DNA of 64,000 nt from contig JASJZC010000001.1 in assembly GCA_037178855.1 (NCBI GenBank), positions 558,001-622,000 on the forward strand. Reading direction: 5' to 3'. Of the stretch, positions 22,511 to 33,600 are shown piece after piece. Below the pieces are notes generated by a model. It ran no database searches, was not told where the DNA came from, and saw only the letters and a program-made list of their open reading frames with translations. Position 1 is the first letter of the stretch. Every line of letters begins with the position of its first letter. The DNA comes from Oscheius sp. JU75 (Eukaryota > Nematoda > Chromadorea > Rhabditida > Rhabditidae). The position numbers and the translations under genes are program-made.

Positions 22511-22666
22511 TTTGCTGTCTCAGTCTCTTTGTCTCGCTGTATCTCACCACAGAATCAAAAAAATCGATAATCGATAGCAACAAAGTACCGTGTTCTTGGA
22601 ACACTAGGATTCTGCGTCGCGTTAGTTAGCCTCAACTACCGGACCCTAGTTAGCGGACAGTCGAAA

Positions 22667-23413
22667 ATGCGAATTCGCTGGATCTACCGCTCCCACTGTG
22701 TCAGAAGTTCTGTGAAACCTGCGACTGCTGGCAATGTTGCCGAGGAAGGAAAAGACCGCGATAGCGAGCAATGGAAAAAACCTACCGTCAGGTAAGAGGA
22801 ACTATTTGGGTCAGTGTTCCAATAATTCAGGGCCTTTATTGAGTTTCTGATTATGTTTCTCTTGACTGTCGGGACCTTTTTCTTACACAGCAACGTCTGC
22901 AAAACTTCCGAAACTGATGCGAATGCCTATCTCACTACCAGATGCATTGAGCCTTCTTACAAGAAGTACCACATCGTCTTTAAGATCCCAATCACTCTGC
23001 CCGAACCTGGAATGATTGGATGGACTATTAACGGCAGTTATGTGTACAAGGTTCGGATAGCTGTTTCTCTGTCACTTTTCATTATCTCTGTCTCTGTACC
23101 ATGTCAAAGCTCTTCAGAAGTACAACAAGAAGACCGAGCTACTGAGTCAAAGACAGACACTGAAGAAGAGACCTGCAGAAAATTTGATCACGATTCCTTG
23201 GAGCATCGACTACAAAAACCGGTAGTTTGAAAAATGATTGTTTTGCTAACCAACCATTATGGTTTCAGACCCACACACTATACATTAGACGCCGACTGGA
23301 CACTCACTTTGCCCGACAACAGCACAAAGTCTTTGAAGCAGAAGTACTATGTCGAATGTGATCTTAACCATATTAATCGGGAAATGCATACTATCAATAA
23401 ATCTCTTCCGTGA
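22667..23413 (+). CDS. Single-pass membrane protein, unknown family, adjacent to a kinase gene
   Basis: Four exons in phase: 22667-22791, 22831-23050, 23118-23221 and 23269-23413, giving 197 aa. A basic 41-residue N-terminus is followed by one hydrophobic helix (FIEFLIMFLLTVGTFFLHSN) and a presumed extracellular or lumenal domain with N-glycosylation sites (NGS, NST, NKS) and three cysteines, suggesting type II topology. The acceptor for exon 3 is GCTCTTCAG, chosen because only it preserves phase. A paralogue lies head-to-head at 21996-22510. The stop is followed by a (CT)33 tract and then the kinase gene, so the pair might work together, but no experimental or family evidence for this is visible. 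Confidence 0.65.
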
Positions 23414-23421
23414 ACTTATGT

Positions 23422-23423
<2 letters not shown>

Positions 23424-23490
<67 letters not shown>
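23424..23490 (+). repeat. (CT)33 microsatellite
   Basis: Sixty-seven bases of uninterrupted CT, the longest pure tract in the window, between the membrane-protein gene and the kinase gene. Confidence 0.99.
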
Positions 23491-23493
<3 letters not shown>

Positions 23494-23613
23494 CTCTTTG
23501 TCAAGCATTTCCGAAAAGTTCGAGCCCCATCTTATCTCCAGTTTACGTCTAGAAGAGCAGCTTTCCCTATATCAATTATCAGCCGGACAGCTTTGGCCAT
23601 CTTACGCGTTCAG

Positions 23614-24864
23614 ATGGCACCAAAAGCGTACAAGGCTACAGAATTTACTGATGTCGTTCTCCTAGATGAAGGTGGAGAAGGCTATCTGATGAGGGGTAAG
23701 TTTTCGAATGGGAGGTAGGCAAGAAATATTTGATCAATTGCGGCACTTTTCAGAATTGTGGCAATCAAATTCTTCCGACCTGAAAAGATATCCAAGCAGA
23801 GAGAAATTGATTTTTTTAAACGGGTTGGTAGCTGCCTCTCTTTCTCTCTGCGTCTTTATCTCGCAAATGAATGTTTTTTTTTAGCATGAAGGCCATAAAA
23901 ACATCGTCGAACTGTTGGGTTTCCTCGAAAACGATAACAAACTGATCCCTGGAGACTTCACAGGCATCGTCATGGAATACATGACATGTAGTTTGAACGA
24001 TTGTGACAATCAATTTTAATTGTGTCTACTTATTAGTTTAGTGATCTATGAGTCAAACGTGGACTACGGGTTCAAGCAGATTTTTAACTGGATTGCTCAA
24101 ATAGCTTGTGGACTGAAGTTTATTCATGATCGGGGCTTTCTGCATCGTGATATCAATCCCAGGAAGTGAGTACAGAATCTTGTATCGGAGAAGTTTCAGT
24201 GTTCTTCTTGGGACTAATATTGAGCATTGCAAATTGTGCGACTTTGGAATCTCAAAACATATTGGGAATGATACCTTGACTATATTGTGAGTCTGACTCT
24301 CTCACTGTCTCTGTCTTTTTAGTTTGTAGCAAAATCTCTTCAGCATTGGCACCCACCGCTACATGGCTCCAGAAATGATAGATGGACTGAGCAAGCCTCA
24401 TGCTTATGACCCTCAAGCCGACGTCTACTCTTTCGCCATAACCATCAACGAAATTATCCAGAAAGAGTAATACTTTCTTGTCCTCTCACGTTTTCCCATA
24501 GACGACCATATGAACATTTGGGAGCGATTGGTCACGCCATAATGTTGGCTGAAATTACCAGAGGAGAAAGACCAAAAATCGAAAAAGATTTGCCTCGAGA
24601 ACTAAAAAGTCTAGTCATAGGTGTAAACTGATTTCTCGCATGAGCTCTTTCAGTGGCTGGAGCCATTTTCCTGGTACTCGCACCACTCTGGACGAGTTCA
24701 TGACCCTAGCAACTGAGGAACTGAAAGCTATGGCCAACGAAAACAGTGTTGAAATCTTTCCGACTTCGCTCAATTCCGATTGGAAATTGAAAAATCCAAG
24801 GTTCAACAGAAGAACAATGGAGCTGCATGTTCAGCTTCAGGAAGTCGCATGTCCTGGCTGCTGA
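23614..24864 (+). CDS. Protein kinase with HRD, DFG and APE motifs; phase break near the C-terminus
   Basis: The ATG follows a GCGTTCAG acceptor-like sequence. Exons: 23614-23714, 23754-23823 and about five more with 40-70-nt introns. Glycine loop DEGGEGYLMRGKF, ATP lysine in IVAIKFF, helix-C Glu in QREIDFFKR, then NIVELLGFLENDNK, MEYMTCSLNDLIYE, catalytic loop FLHRDINPRN, DFG in LCDFGISKHIG, IGTHRYMAPEM and ADVYSFAITINEII. All invariant residues are present, so it should be active; the HRD-x-N-x-x-N loop and sequence style suggest the tyrosine-kinase/TKL branch. The exon ending RELKSLVI does not join in phase to the next one (GWSHFPGTRTTLDEF ... WKLKN), which is clearly the rest of the C-lobe. 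Either a 1-nt frameshift disables the gene or the splice is non-standard. A related gene is at 58727-61169. Confidence 0.75.
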
Positions 24865-26437
24865 AGAATCACCCATTGATCGTGTATGACGCCGCAGAGT
24901 TTTCTTTCCTAAAGAGAATACAACTTGCCAATGGAAAAATGAATCCGATGGTTTTGGCAAAGCACGACATCTTTGGGTAAACCTATAGTAATTTAATAAA
25001 TGTTTCAGTTTTAGGGAAGTGATCTTGAAAACATTTAATTTCAGTCAAGTGACGAAAGGTGATTTGGAACAGCTAGAGCAAGTTTCGGTAAGCCATTCTG
25101 TTTCCTCAATAGCAAAGCTGTTCTGTTGTGAGGGATGTTGAGAGAGACAGCGAGACAGAGTCAGATAGACAGAAGGAAACACTGCATTTTAAGCAGCTTC
25201 GACACCCTAACATTGTCCAAATCTATGGTTTCTTCGAACAAGGGACTTCTCAACCAGTATGGCTTTGTTTACGAGTATTTGAATGGGCCCATGCTGACGA
25301 CAGGTAGGCATATAATGTGTGAAAGATGCAATTACTGTCGCACGATAAGATACGGAAGATGCTCCTCAAAAATGGCAATTCGTGAAACGCACTTGGAATT
25401 ACAAATTGGGAATTCTGATACGAACTTCTGTCTCTCTGTCTCTGCCTCTCTATGCCTCTAAGTAAAGCTTCCAGCTCTATATGACACAAAAGTCAAGATT
25501 TCATTGGCAAAACGATATTCTTGGATGCTTGATGCCTCTCGAGCAGTCGCATATCTTCATAGACAAGGAATTTTACATCTGAACATCAAGCCAGAAATGT
25601 GAGAAGATCTGACATACAGAGAAGTTTTTTTGTTTAGAATGTGCCTCGATGCATCTCAGAATATTTTGAAACTTTTCGGAGGTGCCTCAATACACGAGCT
25701 AACCTATTGCCGTCGATATCAGGAAGCGAACAAGTTTGACGTTGTCGAGTCTCCTCATATGTTCCTCTCTGCTAGGGGGAAAATTGTGGCCGTGCCCTAC
25801 AATATCGTTCAGGAAGACGGAAAACTGCCGGAACTGCGAGATCGGATCCTAGCAGTCTGATACTTGTTTTTCAGAAATCGAATTGCTTTCTTTCAACCGC
25901 CCGAAGTTTTGACAGCGAGTCCCACTACTGCAGTTTACGATCTACCGGCAGATGTGTATTCATTCTCGTTGACTGTCTGGTGTATTCTTCATAGAAGGTT
26001 ACTGTGTCAACGTGACAGAGGGACAAGAGATAGAGAGACAGAGAAACACAAAACTAGAGAGACAGAGCGACAGTTGTTAAACAACAAATTTCAGATCGTT
26101 TCTCAACGATCTTGGAATGAAGTACTTTAAAAGCATTTTCCGTCTAGCCAGTGGAATGAGGCCTCTGATTGACTCCTGGGTAGACGACTCTCTGGCTGAA
26201 CTACTGAGAAAAGGCTGGAGTCAGAGTCCGTCAGACCGTCCAACAATCGAGGAGTTTGTCAAATTTTTCGGAAATCAGGATCCAGAAAAAATAAAAGCAC
26301 GCGAAAACAAGGCAGACCGTTCCGTGAAATATTATGTCAGCAATGGTGGACGGGATGTCAAGAGCCGAAATACGATTCCGACTGAGGAGGATGAGGAATT
26401 ATTGGAGCTTTTGGTAGATTGCTATATCAAGCCTTGA
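24849..26437 (+). pseudogene. Degenerate pseudokinase, tandem to the kinase
   Basis: A second kinase-like domain follows at once. N-lobe: SFLKRIQLANGKMNPMV, then after a short intron GEVILKTFNFSQ, with VILK at the ATP-lysine position, then FKQLRHPNIVQIYGFFEQG. A frameshift occurs there, since YGFVYEYLNGPML continues in another frame at about 25245. The catalytic loop reads ILHLNIKPE, so HRD has become HLN, and the DFG position is KLFGG. The C-lobe has FFQPPEVL, ADVYSFSLTVWCILHRR and LLRKGWSQSPSDRPTIEEF, ending at 26437. Loss of the catalytic Asp and metal-binding motif rules out normal catalysis. If the frameshift is real it is a pseudogene; if it is an assembly error it would be an expressed pseudokinase. 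Confidence 0.7.
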
Positions 26438-26655
26438 ATCAGTTTCTAGCACGACTACCACAAGACTCACTTTATGCCCGATAATCATTTCTTGAAACGT
26501 ATCATCCCACACAAAGTCTTGGACATCCTCATCGCTCCGAAGACATGTAATCGCTGCCAGGCCAGCAAAATCACGGCTTTCCATTGATAAACTTGATGAA
26601 TGTTTCAATAGTACAGATAGAGTACGTTTCATTGCAAATGTCCAACAATTACTTT

Positions 26656-27186
26656 CTATTGAAAACTGGTAGAACATTCACTGGGTTCCCTGACAATCTC
26701 CGAAGGAGTAGTTTTCATCCATGAAGTCTCTGAGTCGATTTCGTCTGAATGATATCCTCGTCCGAGACCATAGTGACAGTTTTCCGCCAATTTCTCAGCT
26801 TTCTCGGTCAGACTGATACGTCTCTCGGACTTAGACAGATGCGTCTCCAAATTCCTTTCCGGTCTTTTGAGAAAAAAGACGGCGACGGTGAAGGAGACCC
26901 AGCTGGACGACGATCATAAGATTGAGACCGACTGTGGGAGGTCAGAGCCTCTTCTTCATAGTATATAGTGGCTACACCAACCAAGATGGTAAGGGCTACT
27001 AGAACTTCGATGTAGATGCGAATTTGGAGCCATGTGGTATAGGAGAGTCTGAAGAGGGTCAGTAACAGAGACAGAGAATGACCTTACTGGTAATGAGAAG
27101 AGCCAAGAAGGAGAGGGCTTTCATCATGTTTAGCCACGTTTTAGATACAATATGAACGAAAGTGGACGAAAAAAAACAAGCTGCTA
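26656..27186 (-). other. Membrane-protein-like exons, joins unresolved
   Basis: After a TTGATTTCAG acceptor the minus strand reads STFVHIVSKTWLNMMKALSF and LALLIT to a GTAAGG donor. After a short intron it reads TTWLQIRIYIEVLVALTILV and GVATIYYEEEALTSHSRSQS, and further down in another frame LSKSERRISLTEKAEKLAEN. The two hydrophobic segments look like helices of a multi-pass protein similar to its neighbour at 27636, but the exons do not join in phase, so this is either decayed or mis-modelled. An additional frame at about 26475-26620 (SMESRDFAGLAAITCLRSDE) may belong to it. Confidence 0.35.
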
Positions 27187-27209
27187 GGCTGAAATCAAAA
27201 AGAGCAAAA

Positions 27210-27246
27210 ATTTACTCGATTTGAAATCCTTTCAAATCGAGTAAAT
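27210..27246. repeat. Perfect 17-bp hairpin
   Basis: ATTTACTCGATTTGAAA, loop TCC, then its exact complement TTTCAAATCGAGTAAAT. It is followed within 15 nt by GTCCCGCCACGAAC, a motif found twice more in the window. Confidence 0.9.
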
Positions 27247-27635
27247 GCGTACAAGAGTCCCGCCACGAACGTGTTTCCATTTTTGTAGTCATCCTTTTTT
27301 CTTAAATAGCCATATTATATAACGAACCTCTATTCTAGTTTACCGGGTGCGTAAAAAATTTGGTTCTAAAGGAGCGACCTTGTCATCCTTGTGCCAGTGC
27401 CCTGTAAAAGTCTGTTACCTCATCTTTGACTTCTGACCCTCTCTGATTCAATTTCCTCTCTCTCTCTTCATATCGTTTCCAGTATCTAATTACCTTCCAC
27501 TGCCTCTCTTTCTCTTTCTCTCTCACACACAACCCAGTTGCATGAAACAGCTTCTCCATCGGATCGATGGGCTCCAGGCTCTCTAATTTCCCCCTCTTTC
27601 GCTGCTCTCTGACCACGTGACACTCCCTGTTCTTG

Positions 27636-29611
27636 ATGTTTTCCATGGAAAATAGTCAGCTGGTGGGAAATCCGACAGTTTTCTTGCCGGACAAGAGAAT
27701 AAGATCGATTTTCAAATGGGCAGTCTTCTTTGAAGTCTTCGGCGTGAGTTTAACCCCATTCCATGGCTTTTTCAGGTCAAAAAGTACGTTTTTGGACCAA
27801 ACAATGTCCTACAAAGTTGTACATTTTCATCTGTACTATAACTTTGTAAAACATCATAAACGAAAGAAACAACTTCTTGGACCGTAAAATGCTAAACAGA
27901 CAGTGTCTGTGCAAAAAAATGGTTTCCAGAAGCTTCTGGTCTTTCTGTCCTGCTTCCCACCATGGGGATCGATCTATGTGGACGTCAATCAGAAAAATCT
28001 TGTCATGTTGGGATTCACCGTCCTGTTTTCCAGCCTAAATTGTTACTATTTGGGTCTGTATGGCTACAAGAAGGATGAGGTGGGTTTGGGTACTCGCAAC
28101 TGTCTCTTTTGCTGTCTCCGTTACTCTCTCCCCAGTAGTATGTTTTTGACACTCACCGTGTCATTTTGTCATCTATTGACCTATGTCAGAGTACATGACA
28201 TATTTCAGCTCTCTAGTTTTCTGATACTTTGACCCATACAGAGTATTTTCGGTCTTTCCATGTTTGATCGAAAGGGACGCCCTGAGATTTGTTTTAATCT
28301 GAGAAGAAGCGATAGGCACAACAGTCCCAGGTTTACTCCTAACACACAAATACTGCATAATTAGAGTAAAAGCACATGTAGGAGAGGAGTTATATGCGGC
28401 TTATCTTGACAGAAACCTCTTCTACAACAAGATTCCCTTGATGACAGAGACAGTTTGATTGAACGAGTAAAACCCGAGAGCCCAGCCGGTCAAACTGTCT
28501 GTCTTTGGTTTCTTTTGATCCCAGTAAGAGACCCCTGTGGTTCCATGTCTCTTTAACCATGATAACTCTCTCACTCTCTAGTGGCTACTCTGAACATTTT
28601 TTTTTTGATGAGATCAAGTCTACAGTAAGGATCAGGATGTACATAACTGTCTCCCCGTTGTGTCCTCTTTTGTGTCTGAACCTCCTTCTATCTATCGAGT
28701 ACACTATCCGTAATCATAAAAAAAACTTCAGATTCCTTCTAAAAGACGTCACCGAGAAGCTTTTCGCTCTCCACAGACCGTCTTCGTCATCCTAAACATT
28801 CTTTCCAAGATCATCTTTGCCGAATTTGCTTTCAAATTCTGGCATGCTCCTCAGCTTCTCGATCCGTTGGCTCAACGCATGGGCATTTCGACTTTTCACG
28901 GTCTCCGACCCTGGATTTTGCTTCTTTTGATAGCAAACGACATTATTTTTGTCACAACAGCCCTGTGCTATAGTATTCAACACTATGAGGTGGGTTCCGG
29001 GTCAAAAATTGGTTAATTTCAGGGGTCTAGCCGCTGAAAACCGGGGAAGAATACCGGAAAGTTGCTGAGAAACGGGATGACGACGGAGGCTTGTCGATTC
29101 TGGAGAGTCGGAGCTTCAATATTCTAGTCAAAAACGATTCGGAGAAGGTAGAAGGATCGTTTGTCGTTGAAAATCAGATCTTTAGGAGCTCAACAACCTG
29201 AATTTGTCGATTACTCGTGCTGTTACGAACAAATACAATGGTTGTTGTGGGTTCTTTCAGACCCAAACGGTCTCATTCCCTCTGAATATCGTTAAAATAG
29301 AGCCTGGTGAGACCATTTCGGTGAGTTTAGGCGTCATTCCAGCTAAAGAATTGCTTCAGATCATTCCTGAAACGCATTCCCAAGAGTCTGCAATGAAAGT
29401 CGAGCGTTTTCGGGCTTTTGGCAACGATGTTGGTGAGACAGTTGTGACGAAAGTGGTGGAAAAGACGGCAGACATCAAGGCACAGCTGGATGAAGAGTAC
29501 GAGCGGAAACGAAGCGACTATTTTACTGAAGAGACAGGAAATCAGCAAGCTGTCTGCCCCAAGTGGTCCAGAACGGCTCAGAACCCTAATTATATGAGGA
29601 CGTTGATGTAA
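27636..29611 (+). CDS. Multi-pass membrane protein with long cytoplasmic tail, unknown family
   Basis: Five exons in phase: 27636-27743, 27930-28079, 28777-28989, 29031-29147 and 29186-29611, giving 337 aa. Hydrophobic segments: SIFKWAVFFEVFGKLLVFLS, LVMLGFTVLFSSLNCYYLGL, TVFVILNILSKIIFAEFAF and GLRPWILLLLIANDIIFVTT, that is four helices, followed by a roughly 180-residue hydrophilic tail (PLKTGEEYRKVAEKRDDDGG ... KTADIKAQLDEEYERKRSDY). Exon 3 resembles the gene at 63020 (NVLSKLYVAYALSK, GWMLVLIAATAAIDVGLVWI). Intron 1 contains an inverted-repeat module; intron 2 is about 700 bp. Function unknown. Confidence 0.65.
27801..27858 (+). repeat. TTCTACAAAGTTGTAGA-type inverted-repeat module
   Basis: AATGTCCTACAAAGTTGTAC, then after about 15 nt TATAACTTTGTAAAACATCA. 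It lies in intron 1 of the membrane-protein gene, with no tRNA-like unit nearby. Confidence 0.6.
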
Positions 29612-30613
29612 ATAAGCCTTTTTGCTGGGTTTTGTTTTAAAAAATCGACGGGAGTAAAGGGAACATAGGTTGAAAACGGAAGAGTTCACTAAAGAAAATG
29701 AATTTTAGAGGTTTGAACATCCGCCTTCCCCATTTGGACAGCCGCCAGTTTTTGAAATTTCAATCTTCTGCAATTTTCTTTTTCCTCACCCGATTTCCGT
29801 TGCTTTTTCGCTAAGTTTTAATATAAAGATGTATCAGAAATGCTTGCAAGGCGTTCGAGAACGTATCAGAGCTGAAGATATTGAAAACTGGCTGTGAAAA
29901 GTCGAAGGAACGACGTGTACTGAACTAAGCCTTTTTTGCGCCTGATTCTTCTTTTTCTTTTTATTTCTGCCCTTCTTTAACTGGGATAACCTTCAAACAG
30001 CTCTCGTGCAAGCAACAGATAACCTCGATGTCAAGATTGCCAACGAATTTTGACCAGAACTCATACTATATAATCATGCAGCCTGTTGCCGCCTCAATTT
30101 TTTCTGTTTTCCTCATTTCTTTTGTTCTAATAACTTTCTAGCAACTTTTCTATATGCCACAAGAAGTTTAGTTGTCGAAAGCGCCAAGAAATTTCTGATC
30201 AAATCTATAAATCATCGTTGAACACTGCAAAAGGTCTTCTGTCTAAGTTTCTTTACACTTTTGTCCATTCTCATTGCTCGTTTTACTCGGAAAACTTTTC
30301 CTATTGCCTCCTGGACATGCTAAATGTTTGTAGCACACGTGGTTCGTCGAAAAATATAGGAAAATATTATATGTTACGAGGTAGCTCATTTTATCCATGT
30401 TTCCTCTTTCTCTCGATTCGTCTGTAGACTGTTTTTCATGTTGCAGATGCTTGTCGAGAACCGATTTATTGTGAAAAAGTACCTTGAAATTGGTAAAAAT
30501 GGTACCTATAATGTGTCCACTCTCACTTTTCTTCTTCGCATCGATTGCTTTCGATAACAGCCTAATTATTATCCACTTTTCCAGGTAGGCCACCCTGCCC
30601 GAGGTAGAAGAAG
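29612..30613. other. No gene seen; spacer upstream of gld-2
   Basis: AT-rich, with no convincing exon. It ends with a strong acceptor-like CACTTTTCCAG at about 30585, 30 nt before the first candidate gld-2 ATG, in the right place for spliced-leader addition. Confidence 0.4.
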
Positions 30614-33600
30614 ATGCGCGGCGGGCTAGAGAAAAAGGCCAACGGGGCCATCACGTACGTAGCTGCCGGTACGGCTCCCATGAACAGAGGCTCGTCGTCC
30701 CCGAAAGGAGCCAGCATTGAGGAGCGACTGAACATTGACGGAAGGCCGCAGCTGGGAGGAGGAGGAGTTCGCTTCATGAGGTCGCGGTCCGGCGACGCTC
30801 CGAGGTATATTTTAGATTTTTCTGTGCAAAATCGTTGATGGACCCCTCAAAAACCCGTAAATAAGGTGAAAGACCATTGCGCGTAGGCAGCAGACAGCTG
30901 CGACAACTGGTATTCAGCTGAAAGTGTGTGGTAGATTAGCGGGGCAAGTAGTCACAGTTCTAGGGGAGAAAAGCCGAGATTCCAGCGAGATCTGGACTGG
31001 TTTCAGGCAGTTGGAATGTTCTGGGTGGTGATAGAGAGAGGAGTAGCTCGTGTCGATGTCATCTAGTCTTGTTGAACAAGGTTTCATGTTTTTTCCCCGG
31101 TGTAGGCTGCATCCAAGATACAACAGTTGCATTTCTATCGGCGGGAGTCTGATCTTGTGCCATTTTCTTGATATTTCCTTGTGAATCCAAGTAGAATTTG
31201 TCAATTTTTCACCTGGTACAGACTTGACCCCAGTTCCTACTAAAAAATTGCCTTATAGAAACCCCATTCTTGGCTATATCAAGCCCAAATCAAATCTATG
31301 AAGCTTGGTGCATTCAGAGAGGCTGGAAAGGCTCCAATTTACTTCTTATGGTCAGTTCTCCAAGTGTATCTTTTTGACGAAACACTGGTTGTAGGCAATG
31401 GAAACTCTTCCAATTTGGCTAGTTTCCGAACTCCATCAAGCCTAGAAAGTTTTTTTGATAACGTATAATAGATTGTCTTCTGTTTCTGTAAGATCCCTTC
31501 GTGATCAGCATTAACTTCTTGTCTTTTTTTCTCGAAAAATAGTCCATTTTTTTTCCTCTTCGCTGATCTGTATGTGAGGGGACCTTCAAGTTTTCCTGTC
31601 GGGTATGACATCTGAGCCGAATGGACCCGGGAATGAAAGGGGCTGTGTCTCTCCTAGACCAAAATTTAGCTCTAGACCGCGGAGCGGATTCGAATCCGGA
31701 TGCTAAGAGCGCGCGCTTTACCAATACACCAACCCGACGCGGCGACGTACGGACACACAGAGAGGTTTAATCTTCTCGAAATCTGGTAGCTTTTGGATGT
31801 AATACTGGCAATACCCAACTGGAACCCTCCCGGTTTTTTTGATTTTCGGACAACTCGGTCACGTGAAGCCTGAAATGGATTGTCACAGACAGTTGCAAGC
31901 TTTTACAGCACTGATTGGGAGATTTTTCTCAGTTCCTCAGTACAATTTTTTTTTTTTTTTTTACATAGAATCGTTTCTAGCCTCCTAGACTTTCGGAAAG
32001 CTCGTTATCCACTGTCTTTTCTCCCCGATCCCTCTTGGCCCCTAATCAGCTTTCGCGATCCACCAATGTTATTACTAGCCTTCTTCATTGACTTTTCCAA
32101 GGTCAAAACTGCCTAAAAATTGGATCTATCAATGATAAAGGTGTCTCTTGCGTGATGTGACGCTATCGGTGTGTTGCGGAAAGACTCGGGGACAAATAAT
32201 GCAGAGTCCGTGAAGGAGTTCGGAGAAACCAGTCTCATCTTCTTCTCCTCCAAGCTCTTGTTTGCATTTCTACGTAACCGGGGTCCATCTCCGACTGTTC
32301 ACGCACCCAGAAGCTCTTGATGTTCCAACCTTGAGGCTGTAAGAATGTAACACAAAGACTTTTTTTTTGTCTCTTATCGGAACACCGCTTTTGACAGGGT
32401 CTTTTGGTATAATTCGACGACGAAAAGCATCATTTTTTTCTCTATCAAATGCTGCAGTTTTGCACTGGGATGTTTATGACTTTTCCTAGCGTCTTTTTCA
32501 CGTGCATAGAACCTAAGCCCTTTAAAAGAACACTAGGGTCCAATTTGGCGTCAAAAGTTTTTGTTTTTGCCTCCAAATTGCCATATTGTCCCGAAAAGCT
32601 TGATAAAAAAATTTGTCATCCTAGAGGACCAAACCGTGGTCATCTGAATTCGAACTGGCGCTCTTACCCCTCTTACCAATACATCAGCTGTTCCGCTTAA
32701 ACTTTAAAAGACTACGGTTGTTCCAAGGGTATATTTGGTAAAAACGTCCAAAATCAATCTTTCTACCCCCTAAAATGATGCCAATGACCACCTGTATTTG
32801 CGTGCATTTTTGCCCGGATGTAGCCCTTTGCCATTGTGGCCCAAAATCAAAAATTAACCATCACGACGAGGTATGTGCCGATGAAAGAGAGAGCAAGCAA
32901 AGGCTCTCTGCATAGTGATGCAGCTGTCGCATTGTTTCCAGCGCCTACAGAAAAGGCTATGGCTTTTCATCAGTCGCTATTTTTGTGCTAGCAGGAGGTT
33001 TTGTAGAAAACTCAGCTGATCGAGGACCCTGAAAATCACCCGGATGATGGCTCTTTTTTGTACCAGTCTTGTCAAATTCTACATATTTCCGTCCTGGCCA
33101 AACTCTGGAAGCTTTGAAAATGACAGAGTTGTCGTCTAGTACCTCTTTCGAAGAATTGAATTCGACCCACCGTCTTGGGTTTTACGCCGAGTTCTGGCAT
33201 ATTTTCCCTTGGTTACAGTTGAAAAATTCTCCAACTATTAGCTTGTTCAGTGTTCGCCCTGCCCCTCTCTATCTCTCTGTTCCCGCTGTCGTCACCAGTA
33301 GAGAGACACCGCTCGAAACTTGCCAAGCTGCTATGGCACTCTCTCTCTCTATAAACTCTGTTTTTTCTTACAGTTTCACCCCTTCTTTTCTCTCCCCGCA
33401 GGGACCTCCCAGAGATCCTAGGGGTCTAGCCAGACACTTGTTGATGCGTCTCTGTTTTTGAAAATAACCTCCTTGACTGAGAGACAGAGTTGTTTTTGTG
33501 TAATCTTAGTCGAGGACAGGGATAGGGTCTAGACTTTTCTCTGCTCTCCTTTTCTCTGTGACACACTCTGAGTCATTATGAGTCGTCGAGGACAGTCTAA

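Noticed and set aside
23424-23490. CRISPR or minisatellite array
   Set aside because: It is a plain dinucleotide repeat; no repeat-spacer structure occurs anywhere in the window.
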